DNA of 64,000 nt from Luteimonas rhizosphaerae (GTDB lineage Bacteria > Pseudomonadota > Gammaproteobacteria > Xanthomonadales > Xanthomonadaceae). The stretch covers positions 62,001 through 126,000 of the forward strand of contig NZ_NRQR01000004.1 of the NCBI RefSeq assembly GCF_002849595.1. The letters run 5' to 3'. Shown here in pieces: positions 1 to 8,367 of this stretch; position 1 is the stretch's first letter; each line of letters begins with the position of its first letter. The notes under the pieces are model-generated. The model saw only the letters and a program-made list of their open reading frames with translations, was not told the origin of the DNA and made no database searches. Both the position numbers and the translations under genes were made by a program.

Positions 1-731
1 ATCGCGAAGAAGCCGACGACGACCTGGGCGATCGTCACCGACATCATCGCCGCGAACACCGCATACACCGGCAGGCGCAGGCGACGATCGAAGACCGCCA
101 TCGTCGGCCGCGGCCCGTTGCGGGTGGCATCGGCGGGCGTGGTGGCCGGCAGCCGCCACCACAGGGACAGCAGCGACAGCAGCGGCAGCGCGGCGGCGAT
201 GTACAGCGCCAGCGCGATGTCGTGGAACGCGATCCAGCCCGCGGCCGCCGGGCCGAGCACCATGCCCACCGCGTTCGCCGTGCCCAGGCGCGCCATCACG
301 CTGGCGCGGCCGCCGGGCGGCACTTCGTCGGCGACGACCGCGGCCGCCGTCGGCGGCACCGCGGCGTAGAACAATCCGACCAGCGCGCGGGTGCCGACCA
401 GCACCACGACCGACAGCCACACCGCCGGCGGGTTGCGCAGCGCCAGGTCCACGAACACCGCCATTGCGATGTAGACCACCGCGTAGCCGGCCAGCGAGAT
501 CAGCAGCACGCGCCTGCGGCCGATCCGGTCGCTGAGCACGCCCCAGCGGCGCGCCGACAGCATCCACAGCACGCCGGCCGCCGTCACCGACAGCCCCGCA
601 TGCCATTCGGCGAGCCCGAGGATGCGCACCACCGGGCCCACCACGGCGACGAACGCCATCATCGCCATGGTGCCCGCGAGGGCGGTGAACACGAGCGCGG
701 GCAGACCGGAAACGGCGGGGCGGGACGACAT
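1..731 (-). CDS. MFS transporter, partial (C-terminus beyond the window), possible siderophore exporter
   Basis: A major facilitator superfamily inner-membrane transporter; 243 codons are visible and the gene runs off the left edge. Hydrophobic helices alternate with the family loop signature between helices 2 and 3 (SDRIGRRRVL), preceded by a short MSSRPAVSG head. The ATG at 731 is fixed by an in-frame stop shortly upstream. It is transcribed divergently from the TonB receptor gene, and a Fur-like site with an overlapping -10 lies in the shared intergenic region. That context suggests siderophore export (EntS-like), but drug efflux is equally compatible with the sequence. Family is secure; substrate is inference. 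Confidence 0.85.
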   Translation of the reverse strand, partial: MSSRPAVSGLPALVFTALAGTMAMMAFVAVVGPVVRILGLAEWHAGLSVTAAGVLWMLSARRWGVLSDRIGRRRVLLISLAGYAVVYIAMAVFVDLALRNPPAVWLSVVVLVGTRALVGLFYAAVPPTAAAVVADEVPPGGRASVMARLGTANAVGMVLGPAAAGWIAFHDIALALYIAAALPLLSLLSLWWRLPATTPADATRNGPRPTMAVFDRRLRLPVYAVFAAMMSVTIAQVVVGFFA

Positions 732-858
732 GTCGGAACTCGCAGGGGCGTTGCGTCACGGCGCACGAGGGACGCGGAACAGCGCGCGACGGCGGCGCCG
801 TCGGCGTGGACATCGGCGCCCCAGCAATGCGGTGCGACGACATCCGGTCGAGCTGCGA

Positions 859-877
859 AATGATAGCAGTTCTCATC
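859..877 (-). promoter_or_regulatory. Candidate Fur box and -10 element for the MFS gene
   Basis: TGATAGCAGTTCTCA (861-875) is an imperfect palindrome matching most positions of the 7-1-7 Fur core. On the minus strand TATCAT (865-860) is a good -10 element inside it. The predicted leader to the MFS start is about 120 nt. No convincing -35 is visible. Assignment rests on motif and context only. Confidence 0.4.
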
Positions 878-993
878 TTTGGCGCTGCCTTTGCCACAGG
901 ACGCTGGGTTGCGGAGGGTTGCCGACGAACGGGGAATTGCGCGCCGTCACGGCACGGATCCGGACCGCCATGCGCGGAGTTGACCGCTCGTGG

Positions 994-1022
994 TTGAGAA
1001 TGACTCCTATTCACCCTATGAT
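994..1022 (+). promoter_or_regulatory. Sigma-70 promoter with Fur-like operator for the TonB receptor operon
   Basis: TTGAGA (994-999) and TATGAT (1017-1022) are separated by exactly 17 bp, a near-consensus promoter. The spacer holds an imperfect inverted repeat, TGAGAATGACTCCTATTCA (995-1013), with GAAT/ATTC arms and about 11 of 19 matches to the classical Fur box. A repressor bound there would occlude both elements. The start codon follows about 90 nt downstream. This is the best-looking promoter in the left part of the window. Confidence 0.6.
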
Positions 1023-1111
1023 GCGCGCCTGCCGGCCTGGCCGGTGTCCATCCCTGCCCCCGAGGTCTCAGCTGCCGCCAGAGACACAGGCGTCTGCTTG
1101 CCGGAGTCCGC

Positions 1112-3388
1112 ATGTCCGTCCGTCCGTTGCATCCCGCCCGCGCCGTCCCGCGCGCCCTGCTGTCCACCGCGATCGCGCTGTCGCTGTCCCCGGTCGCGTC
1201 GGCCCAGTCGCAGACCGACGACGATCCGCGGGAACTCGACACCGTCCACGTGACCGCGGAAGCCATCGCCCGCCAAGCGCTCGGCACCTCGGTCATCACC
1301 GTCGAGGACATCGAACGGCGGCCGCCGGCCAACGACCTGGCCGAACTGATCCGGACGATGCCGGGCGTCAACCTCACCGGGAACAGCTCCTCCGGCCAGT
1401 ACGGCAACAACCGCCAGATCGACCTGCGCGGCATGGGGCCGGAAAACACCCTGATCCTCGTCGACGGCAAGCCCGTGGGCTCGCGCGATTCGATCCGCAT
1501 GGGCCGTAGCGGCGAGCGCAACACCCGCGGCGACACCAACTGGGTGCCGGCCGAGGCGGTCGAGCGCATCGAAGTGCTGCGGGGTCCGGCCGCGGCCCGC
1601 TACGGCTCCGGCGCCTCGGGCGGCGTGGTCAACATCATCACCAAGCGGCCGACCGGCGACCTGACCGGTTCGCTGAGCCTGTACGGCCTCGTACCGCAGC
1701 ACGGCGAGGAAGGCGGCAGCCACCGCGCCGGCGTGACCCTCAGCGGTCCGCTCACCGAGGCGCTGTCGTTCCGCGTCTACGGCAACGTCAACAAGACCGA
1801 GGCCGACTCGCTCGATCTCAATTCGGACTTCCTGACCGACGTCGGCGTCACCCCGCCCGCCGGCCGCGAAGGCGTGCGCAACCGCGACGTCAACGCGCTG
1901 TTGCGCTGGGACGTCAACGCCGCGCACGTGCTCGAGTTCGAGGCCGGCACCAGCCGCCAGGGCAACCTCTACGCCGGCGACCGCGCCGTCAGCCTCGACG
2001 GCACGCCGCTGCTGACCGAACTGGCCGAAGCAGGCGCCGAGACCAACCGCATGTACCGCAACAGCGGCGCGATCACCCATCGCGGCGTCTGGGGCGACGC
2101 CAGCTCGCGCCTGACGCTTGGGTTCGAAGGCACCAACAACAAGCGGCTCAACGAGGGCCTGGCCGGCGGACCGGAGGGCAGCATCGGCACCGCGACCGCA
2201 TGGTCGACCTCGCGCCTGCGCAACGCCAGCATCGACGGCGAGGTGAACCTGCCGACGACGCTGGGCACGATCGAACACGTGTGGACCGTCGGCTTCGAGC
2301 ATCGCGACAGCGAGCTCGAGGATCCGTACTCGGTCACGCAGTCGGGCAACAACGGCGGCGGCATCCCGGGCCTGGATCCGGACCGCGGCGGCGGCCGGGC
2401 CGATGCCCAGACCAGCGCGGTGTTCGTCGAGGACAACATCTATGCCGGCGAGCGCTGGATCGTGACGCCCGGCGTGCGCTTCGACCACCACAGCCAGTTC
2501 GGCAACAACCTGAGCCCCAGCCTCAACGTGCAGTTCGCACTGGGCGACGATCTCAAGCTCAAGGGCGGCGTGGCGCGTGCGTTCAAGGCGCCGAATCTCT
2601 ACCAGTCGAATCCGAACTACCTCTACTACACGATGGGCTTCGGCTGCCCGGACAACTTCCCCAGCCTCGGCTCGGGCTGCTACATCCTCGGCAACGACGC
2701 GCTCGACGCCGAGACCAGCCTCAACAAGGAGATCGGCATCGAATGGGCGCCGCTGTCGGGCTACCACGCGTCGTTGACCTATTTCCACAACGACTACGAG
2801 GACAAGATCGTCTCGGGCGTGGAACCGGTCGGCCAGACGCCGGGCACGCCGGTGGTGGCGCCCGCGCGGATCTTCCGCTGGGAGAACGCACCGGACGCGG
2901 TGGTGCAGGGACTGGAGGGCAACATCAATGTGCCCCTGCTCGGCGACGCCGGCGACGTGCTGAAGTGGACCAACAACCTCACCTACATGATCGAGAACGA
3001 GAACACGCTGACCGGGCAGCCGCTGTCGGTGATCCCCGAGTACACGGTCAACACCGCGCTCGACTGGCAGGCCACCGACGCGCTGTCGCTGCTGCTGACC
3101 GGCACGTTCTACGGCCGCCAGGAACCGGCCACGCGCGACATGAACAACGACGACCGCTGCGACGAGGTCGGTGCCGACTGCACAGCGGTGCGCCAGGTCC
3201 GCGAGGCCTACAACGTCTGGGGCATCGGCGCGCGCTACCGCATCACCGATACGGTCAGCCTCGGCGGCGGCGTCAACAACCTGTTCGACAAGCGCCTGTT
3301 CCGCGAATCCAACAGCAGCTACGCCGGCGCCGCGACCTACAACGAGCCCGGCCGCGCCTACTACGTGAGCATGAACATCGGCTTCTGA
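1112..3388 (+). CDS. TonB-dependent siderophore receptor (FepA/PfeA type)
   Basis: Outer-membrane gated beta-barrel that imports ferric siderophore using TonB energy. The 758 residues start with a Sec signal peptide ending near ASAQ. A plug domain follows, with a TonB-box-like stretch (DTVHVTA), DLAELIRTMPGVNL, an ILVDGKPV segment and VERIEVLRGPAAARYGSGA. The barrel ends in an aromatic C-terminus (YYVSMNIGF). Two cysteines around residues 515-525 may form an extracellular-loop disulfide. The long SRDSIRMGRSGERNTRGDT insertion in the plug is typical of catecholate receptors such as FepA and PfeA. The start has GGAG seven bases upstream. An esterase gene follows after 15 nt, and a Fur-like promoter precedes it. 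Catecholate specificity is inferred. Confidence 0.92.
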   Translation: MSVRPLHPARAVPRALLSTAIALSLSPVASAQSQTDDDPRELDTVHVTAEAIARQALGTSVITVEDIERRPPANDLAELIRTMPGVNLTGNSSSGQYGNNRQIDLRGMGPENTLILVDGKPVGSRDSIRMGRSGERNTRGDTNWVPAEAVERIEVLRGPAAARYGSGASGGVVNIITKRPTGDLTGSLSLYGLVPQHGEEGGSHRAGVTLSGPLTEALSFRVYGNVNKTEADSLDLNSDFLTDVGVTPPAGREGVRNRDVNALLRWDVNAAHVLEFEAGTSRQGNLYAGDRAVSLDGTPLLTELAEAGAETNRMYRNSGAITHRGVWGDASSRLTLGFEGTNNKRLNEGLAGGPEGSIGTATAWSTSRLRNASIDGEVNLPTTLGTIEHVWTVGFEHRDSELEDPYSVTQSGNNGGGIPGLDPDRGGGRADAQTSAVFVEDNIYAGERWIVTPGVRFDHHSQFGNNLSPSLNVQFALGDDLKLKGGVARAFKAPNLYQSNPNYLYYTMGFGCPDNFPSLGSGCYILGNDALDAETSLNKEIGIEWAPLSGYHASLTYFHNDYEDKIVSGVEPVGQTPGTPVVAPARIFRWENAPDAVVQGLEGNINVPLLGDAGDVLKWTNNLTYMIENENTLTGQPLSVIPEYTVNTALDWQATDALSLLLTGTFYGRQEPATRDMNNDDRCDEVGADCTAVRQVREAYNVWGIGARYRITDTVSLGGGVNNLFDKRLFRESNSSYAGAATYNEPGRAYYVSMNIGF

Positions 3389-3403
3389 CCGATACTCGGA
3401 CGC

Positions 3404-4438
3404 ATGAGCAAACGCCCCCGCAAGCCCGCCCTGCGCACCCGCGCCGCGACGTTCGCCGTCGCGGCCGGCGTGCTGTTCGCGCTGCAGTCCATCGCTGCGC
3501 CGCCCGCATCCGCGCAGCAGCGCAACCCGACCCAGGCGATCGGCGAGACCGTCGCCGACCGCGCCTCGGCGCACTACGCGTTCACGCGTTTCAACGTGAC
3601 CAGCGCCGATGGCAGCCGGGTCTGGCGCGTGCACGTCGCGGTGCCGAAGACGCCGGCGCCGGATGCGGGGTTCCCCGCATTCTGGATGCTCGACGGCAAT
3701 GCCGCGCTGATCGAATTCGACGACGCGCTGCTCGCCGAACTCGCCGCGCAGCCGCAACCGCAGGCGCTGGTGTTCGTCGGCTACGACAATGCGCTGCGCA
3801 TCGATTCGGAAGCGCGTACGCGCGACTACACGCCCGTCCCCGGCGAGCGGCCCGTGCGCGGCGGCGGCACGATCACCGGCGGCGGCGGCGCCGATGCGCT
3901 GCTGGAGACGATCGAGCGCGACATCCGTCCGCAACTCGCGACGCACGTCGCGATCGATCCGCAGCGCGAGACGCTGTGGGGCCATTCGCTGGCCGGCCTG
4001 TTCACCCTGCATGCGCTGTATACGCGCGCTGGCGCGTTCGCCACCTACGCCGCCGGCAGTCCCTCGCTGTGGTGGGGCGACGGCGCGCTGCTCGGTGCGC
4101 CGGAGCAGCGCTTCATCGCCCACAACGCCGGGCGCCCGGCGCGCGTGCTGATCGGTCTGGGCGAAGGCGAGCGCCAGGTGGCCCACCGCGACCTCACCGA
4201 TCCGCGCGTCCAGGTGCACCTGCGCCGCATCGAGGCCGCGCCGCCGGATTCGGCCGAGAAGCTCGCGCAGCGCCTGTCCGCGGTCGACGGACTCGACGTC
4301 GAATACCGGGAATTCCCGGCGCTGACCCACGGCCCGATGTTCCGCGCGTCGCTGATGTGGGCGCTGCATGCGATCGCCGGCATCGCCGATCACAGCGCGA
4401 CGCCGAGCCACGCCGACGGCGTGGACCCGAACCGGTGA
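3404..4438 (+). CDS. Periplasmic siderophore esterase, IroE/Fes-like alpha/beta hydrolase
   Basis: A 344-residue putative-esterase-family alpha/beta hydrolase (same fold as IroE and Fes). It starts with a positively charged N-terminus and a cleavable signal peptide (ASAQQ), so it should act in the periplasm. The nucleophile elbow GHSLAG places Ser at residue 195, and LTHGPM supplies the likely catalytic His near residue 309. The family cleaves ester bonds of tricatechol siderophores, which releases or trims the ligand after uptake. It lies 15 nt after the receptor gene, and its stop codon overlaps the next start. The substrate is inferred from the neighbour; other ester substrates are possible. 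Confidence 0.82.
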   Translation: MSKRPRKPALRTRAATFAVAAGVLFALQSIAAPPASAQQRNPTQAIGETVADRASAHYAFTRFNVTSADGSRVWRVHVAVPKTPAPDAGFPAFWMLDGNAALIEFDDALLAELAAQPQPQALVFVGYDNALRIDSEARTRDYTPVPGERPVRGGGTITGGGGADALLETIERDIRPQLATHVAIDPQRETLWGHSLAGLFTLHALYTRAGAFATYAAGSPSLWWGDGALLGAPEQRFIAHNAGRPARVLIGLGEGERQVAHRDLTDPRVQVHLRRIEAAPPDSAEKLAQRLSAVDGLDVEYREFPALTHGPMFRASLMWALHAIAGIADHSATPSHADGVDPNR

Positions 4439-5760
4439 ACGCGGTCGCGACGGACATCGACGGCTATGTGGCGGATGCCGGTGCCGCCTACCCGATGCAT
4501 TTCCATCGCGAACAGATGCCGGCGTGGCTGCACGCCAGCGCCACCGCGCTCGGCTTCCGCGCGCCGGATCTCGCCACTCCCTACCGCTGGTGCGAGCTCG
4601 GCAGCGGCGCGGGCCTCACCGCGCTCGTCGCGGCGGCCTGCAATCCGTCGGGGCGCTTCACCGCGGTCGATGCGGACACGGCGCAGATCGCACGCGCGCG
4701 CGGCATCGCCGAACGCGCGGGCCTGGCCAATCTCGACTTCATCCACGCCGACCTGCGCGAATACGCGACGCACGGCGGGGAACCGTTCGACTTGGTCGTC
4801 TCGCACGGCCTGTGGGCATGGGTGTCGGACGAGGTGCGCAACGCGATGCTCGCGATCGTTGATCGGCGCCTCGCACGCGGCGGGCTGCTCGAACTCGGCT
4901 ACATGAGCCATCCGGGCGCCTCGCAACTGCAGGGCGCGCAGCGCCTGCTGCACGAGGCCGGGCGCCTTCTCGAAGGCGAGACGCCGGCACGCGTGAGCGG
5001 CGCGCTGTCGCTGCTGCGCGATCTCGCCGACGGCGGCGCCGGCTTCTTCGCCGAGCACCCGGGCGCGTCGCGCCAGCTCGATGCGATGGAGCGCGAGCCG
5101 GCCGGCTACATCGCCCACGAATTCCTCGGCGCGCACTGGCAACCGCAGCACGTCGCCGACGTGATCCGCGCGTTCGCCGGCGTGGGCTGCGGTTTCCTCG
5201 GCAGCGCGACGCCGATCGAGAACATCGATGCGCTGTCGATCCCCGGCCGGCTGCAGGCGCGTCTGCGCACCCTGCCCCCGGGCCCGCTGGCCGAAACCGC
5301 GCGCGATCTCGCCCGCAACCAGAGCCTGCGCCGGGATCTGTTCCAGCGCGACGCGCATCGGCTCGACGCCGCCGCACACCTCGCCGCGCTCGATGCGCTG
5401 GTGTTCGCCGCCCTGCCCGGCGCGCCGTCGACCCTCACCGGCGATCTGCGCTTCGAGACCCGCATCGGCCCGGTGACCGGCGCGCGCGATCTCTTCGCAC
5501 CCGCGCTTGACGCATTGGCGCAGGGACCCCGGTCGTTCGCGACCCTGCGCGCGCTGGCGCCCTACGACGCCGCCCCGGGCCTGCTCAACCAGGCGCTGCA
5601 GGCGCTGACCTGGGCCGGGTTCGTGCATCCCTGCCTGTCGTCGCGCCGCGACACCCCGGCCGATGCGCTGGCGCGTCAACTCGCTCCGCTTGCGGACGCT
5701 CCCGCATTGGCGCTGCTGCCGGCGATCGGGTCCGCCGCCTTGCGCCGGGCACCGCGATGA
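4435..5760 (+). CDS. SAM-dependent methyltransferase with methyltransferase regulatory domain
   Basis: A 441-residue cytoplasmic class I methyltransferase. The SAM-binding motif I is CELGSGAGLT near residues 55-65, followed by an acidic motif (AVDAD) and a HADLRE segment. The C-terminal half (about residues 210-441) resembles the predicted regulatory domain found on such enzymes, together with a winged-helix-like tail. The GTG start is chosen because GTGA overlaps the esterase stop, which implies translational coupling. No methylated step is known for siderophore uptake, so its place here is unexplained. It could modify a siderophore, a peptide or a small molecule. Confidence 0.78.
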   Translation: MNAVATDIDGYVADAGAAYPMHFHREQMPAWLHASATALGFRAPDLATPYRWCELGSGAGLTALVAAACNPSGRFTAVDADTAQIARARGIAERAGLANLDFIHADLREYATHGGEPFDLVVSHGLWAWVSDEVRNAMLAIVDRRLARGGLLELGYMSHPGASQLQGAQRLLHEAGRLLEGETPARVSGALSLLRDLADGGAGFFAEHPGASRQLDAMEREPAGYIAHEFLGAHWQPQHVADVIRAFAGVGCGFLGSATPIENIDALSIPGRLQARLRTLPPGPLAETARDLARNQSLRRDLFQRDAHRLDAAAHLAALDALVFAALPGAPSTLTGDLRFETRIGPVTGARDLFAPALDALAQGPRSFATLRALAPYDAAPGLLNQALQALTWAGFVHPCLSSRRDTPADALARQLAPLADAPALALLPAIGSAALRRAPR

Positions 5761-5858
5761 CCTCCCCCGCACGCCCGCCCCACGTCGTGTCCGCGCACCC
5801 CGCACTGTCTTTCCGGCGCTACGCAAGGCCGGTCCAATCCACGCTCCAGGAGTTCGTC

Positions 5859-7241
5859 ATGCAAAAGCTGTCCTCGCGTCGTCTGCGTCTCGCCGCCCTG
5901 TCCCTCGCCCTGTGCGCCGCCGTCGGCGCCGTGGGGGCGCAGGGCTTCGGCCCGCCGGCGATCGACTTCAAGGGGTCCGTGCGCCCCGGCAGCCCGGTGA
6001 TCAGGGCGGGCGATGCCGTCGAGATGACCGGCCAGGGCTTCCAGCCAGGCCAGGCCGTGACCCTGCTGCGCGGCGAGACCGTGCTCAATGCCACCCCGTG
6101 GACCGCCGATGCCGAAGGCCGTGTCAGCGGCCAGGTGCAGATTCCCGCCGATGCCGTCGTGGGCCGCCATCCGGTGGTGATGCGCGTCGCCAATCCGGAT
6201 GCCGCCGCCGTGATCGATCTGAAGGTCTCCAAGGACGTGCCGCTGTCGGGCGCGGATCGTTACGACGTGACCACCAACAAGCTGGTGCAGGGCCTGTACC
6301 AGGTCGCGCACAGCGAGGCGTCGGACGCACTGTTCGTCACCGCCGCCGTCGGTCGCCCGCCGGTCACCCAGTCCGAGCTGCTCAAGCTCGATCCCGACAC
6401 GCTGGAGATCACCGCGCGCGTCACGCCGGCCCAGGTCGAGGGGCAGACCGACGGTCGCGTCTATGCGGTCTACGGCGTGGCGGTGGACGATGCCAACGGC
6501 AACGTCTGGGTGACCAATACCCGCGACGACACGGTGGCCGTGTACCGCCAGTCGGACCTGTCGCTGGTCAAGCAGTTCGACACCGGCGTGCTCCCGCACG
6601 GCCGCGACGTCGTCGTCGACACCAAGGACAACCGCGTCTGGGCCAGCGGCTTCGGCGGCGGCAAGTTCGTGGCCTTCGACGCGACGACGCTCGAGGTGGT
6701 GCAGGACCTGACCGTGCCGTCGGAGGTGCGCGGCGAGGAATTCGGCCCGATGGCGCTGACCGTCGACCCGGTCGGCGGCAAGCTCTATTCGGTGGGCCTG
6801 TCGACGGGTGAGGTGGTGGTGCTCGATGGCGCCACCGGCGAGGTCGACAGGATGTTCCGCTTTCCGACGATCAACGGCGGCATCGGCGTCGCGATCGACC
6901 CCGAGGGCCGTCGCCTCTACGTCGCGGCGCAGGGCAGCGACAACCTGGTGATCGCCAACGCCGACACCGGCGAGGTGCTGCATGACGTCTACGTCGGCGC
7001 GGGCGCGGTGTACGTCGCGTTCGACCCGCACACCAAGCTCGCCTACGTCGCGAGCCGCGGCGCGGGCACGGTGACCGCAGTCGACGCCGACGGCACCATC
7101 GTCGCCAACCTCGACGGCGGCACCTTCCCCAACCACGTGCTGCCGGTCGGCGACGGCACCGTCTACGCGATCAACAAGTCGCGCGGCGCCGAGGACCAGG
7201 AAGGTGACCAGATCCGCCGGATCACGCCGAAAACCAACTAA
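5859..7241 (+). CDS. YncE-family exported beta-propeller protein
   Basis: A 460-residue exported protein: signal peptide (LAALSLALCAAVGAVGAQG), an N-terminal Ig-like beta domain, then a seven-bladed propeller of the YncE/YVTN type. Repeated blade motifs read NVWVTNTRDDTVAVY, RVWASGFGGGKFVAFD, KLYSVGLSTGEVVVLD and RLYVAAQGSDNLVIAN. The start at MQKLSSRR is preceded by CAGGAG, and an earlier in-frame start lacks one. In E. coli, yncE is iron-responsive and sits next to the TonB receptor gene yncD, so the association with iron receptors recurs. Its molecular role is unknown. A strong terminator follows the stop. Confidence 0.85.
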   Translation: MQKLSSRRLRLAALSLALCAAVGAVGAQGFGPPAIDFKGSVRPGSPVIRAGDAVEMTGQGFQPGQAVTLLRGETVLNATPWTADAEGRVSGQVQIPADAVVGRHPVVMRVANPDAAAVIDLKVSKDVPLSGADRYDVTTNKLVQGLYQVAHSEASDALFVTAAVGRPPVTQSELLKLDPDTLEITARVTPAQVEGQTDGRVYAVYGVAVDDANGNVWVTNTRDDTVAVYRQSDLSLVKQFDTGVLPHGRDVVVDTKDNRVWASGFGGGKFVAFDATTLEVVQDLTVPSEVRGEEFGPMALTVDPVGGKLYSVGLSTGEVVVLDGATGEVDRMFRFPTINGGIGVAIDPEGRRLYVAAQGSDNLVIANADTGEVLHDVYVGAGAVYVAFDPHTKLAYVASRGAGTVTAVDADGTIVANLDGGTFPNHVLPVGDGTVYAINKSRGAEDQEGDQIRRITPKTN

Positions 7242-7253
7242 AATCGTGCCCTC

Positions 7254-7290
7254 GCAGCGGCCGGACCCGGTCCGGCCGCTGCTTTTTTTT
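7254..7290 (+). terminator. Strong intrinsic terminator between yncE-like gene and hmuT-like gene
   Basis: A perfect 12-bp stem (GCAGCGGCCGGA with its complement, 7254-7265 and 7271-7282), a 5-nt loop and eight consecutive T residues (7283-7290). The T run ends only six bases before the first possible hmuT start (7297) and 18 before the one chosen. Confidence 0.92.
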
Positions 7291-7308
7291 GCCGGGATGG
7301 AACTGCTG

Positions 7309-8367
7309 ATGTCCGATCACCGCCTGCGCGCGCCCCTCGCCATCGCGCTCGCCTGCGCGCTCGCGGCCTGCGCGCCGTCGACGACGCCGCCTGCCGCGAC
7401 CGAAACGGCAGACGACGCCGTCGCGCCCGCCGCCGACGCCCCCCTGCCCGCCGGCTGGCGGCGTATCGCCGGCACCGACATCCCGCGCGTCGCGCGCTCG
7501 GCGCAGGACCTGCCCGTCACCGTGCGCTCCGACGACGGCGTCGACGTCACCATCGCCGACACCGCCCGCACGATCGTCGGCAACGACGACATCGTCCTGG
7601 TCATGGAGGCGCTCGGCCTCGGCGAGCAGGTGTTCGCCGCCCCGACCAACAGCGTCACCACGACCGGCCGCAACGCGCCGCATCATTTCCTCTTCAACCG
7701 CACGACCGGCATCGAAGGCGTGCTGAGCCTCGACGGCACCCTGTTTGTCGGCAACAGCCTGCGCCGCCACGGCAAGCTCGCCCAGCCGCTGCGCGACGCG
7801 GGCCTGACCCTGGTCATCGTCGACGAACTGCAGCCGATCCCGGACAAGGTGCGCAAGCTGGCCGCGGTGTTCGGCCATGCCGACGAAGGCGAACAACTCG
7901 CCGCGCAGGTGCAGCAGCAGCTCGACGAGGCGCTGCGCATTGCCGCCACGCACACCCGCAAGCCGCGCGTGATCCACGTCTCGGCCACCGGCGGCGGCGG
8001 CACGCCGACGGTCGGCGGGGCCGACACCGCGGCCGCGGCGAGCATCCGCCTCGCCGGCGGCGTCAACGTCGGCGACGAGGCCAAGGTCGCCAACTATTCC
8101 CAGCTCAGCAACGAAGGCATCGTCGCGGTCGAGCCGGACGTCATCCTCGTCAGCGAGGACGACCTGCGCGTGTTCGGTGGCGAAGCCGGCCTGTGGCAGG
8201 CCTATCCGTCGCTGCGGCAGACGCCGGCCGGCATCGCCAACCGCGTCTGGGTCATGCCCGACGTGCAGCTCAAGGTCAGCAGCATCGCCGGCGGCGCCGG
8301 CGCGATCGCGCTGGCCGAAGCGCTGGCCACGCTGGCGGCCGAACTCGACGCCCCACCCGGCGCATGA
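7309..8367 (+). CDS. hmuT: Heme/siderophore ABC transporter substrate-binding lipoprotein (HmuT-like)
   Basis: A 352-residue periplasmic binding protein of the class III (BtuF/FhuD/HmuT) fold. A lipoprotein signal ends in LAAC at about residue 21, followed by a Thr/Ala/Pro linker. The domain IV-like segments RTIVGNDDIVLVMEALGL and VEPDVILVSEDDL are typical of hemin-binding HmuT proteins. The ATG at 7309 gives the better signal peptide; an in-frame ATG lies at 7297. It overlaps the permease start (ATGA). No heme-degradation gene is adjacent and a siderophore receptor lies upstream, so the ligand could be a ferric siderophore. Confidence 0.82.
   Translation: MSDHRLRAPLAIALACALAACAPSTTPPAATETADDAVAPAADAPLPAGWRRIAGTDIPRVARSAQDLPVTVRSDDGVDVTIADTARTIVGNDDIVLVMEALGLGEQVFAAPTNSVTTTGRNAPHHFLFNRTTGIEGVLSLDGTLFVGNSLRRHGKLAQPLRDAGLTLVIVDELQPIPDKVRKLAAVFGHADEGEQLAAQVQQQLDEALRIAATHTRKPRVIHVSATGGGGTPTVGGADTAAAASIRLAGGVNVGDEAKVANYSQLSNEGIVAVEPDVILVSEDDLRVFGGEAGLWQAYPSLRQTPAGIANRVWVMPDVQLKVSSIAGGAGAIALAEALATLAAELDAPPGA

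Noticed and set aside
1016..4411. A 1131-codon frame on the minus strand opposite the receptor and esterase genes
   Set aside because: It is rich in Arg/Ala/Gly/His and lacks family motifs. It is the mirror of strongly coding plus-strand genes, caused by high GC.
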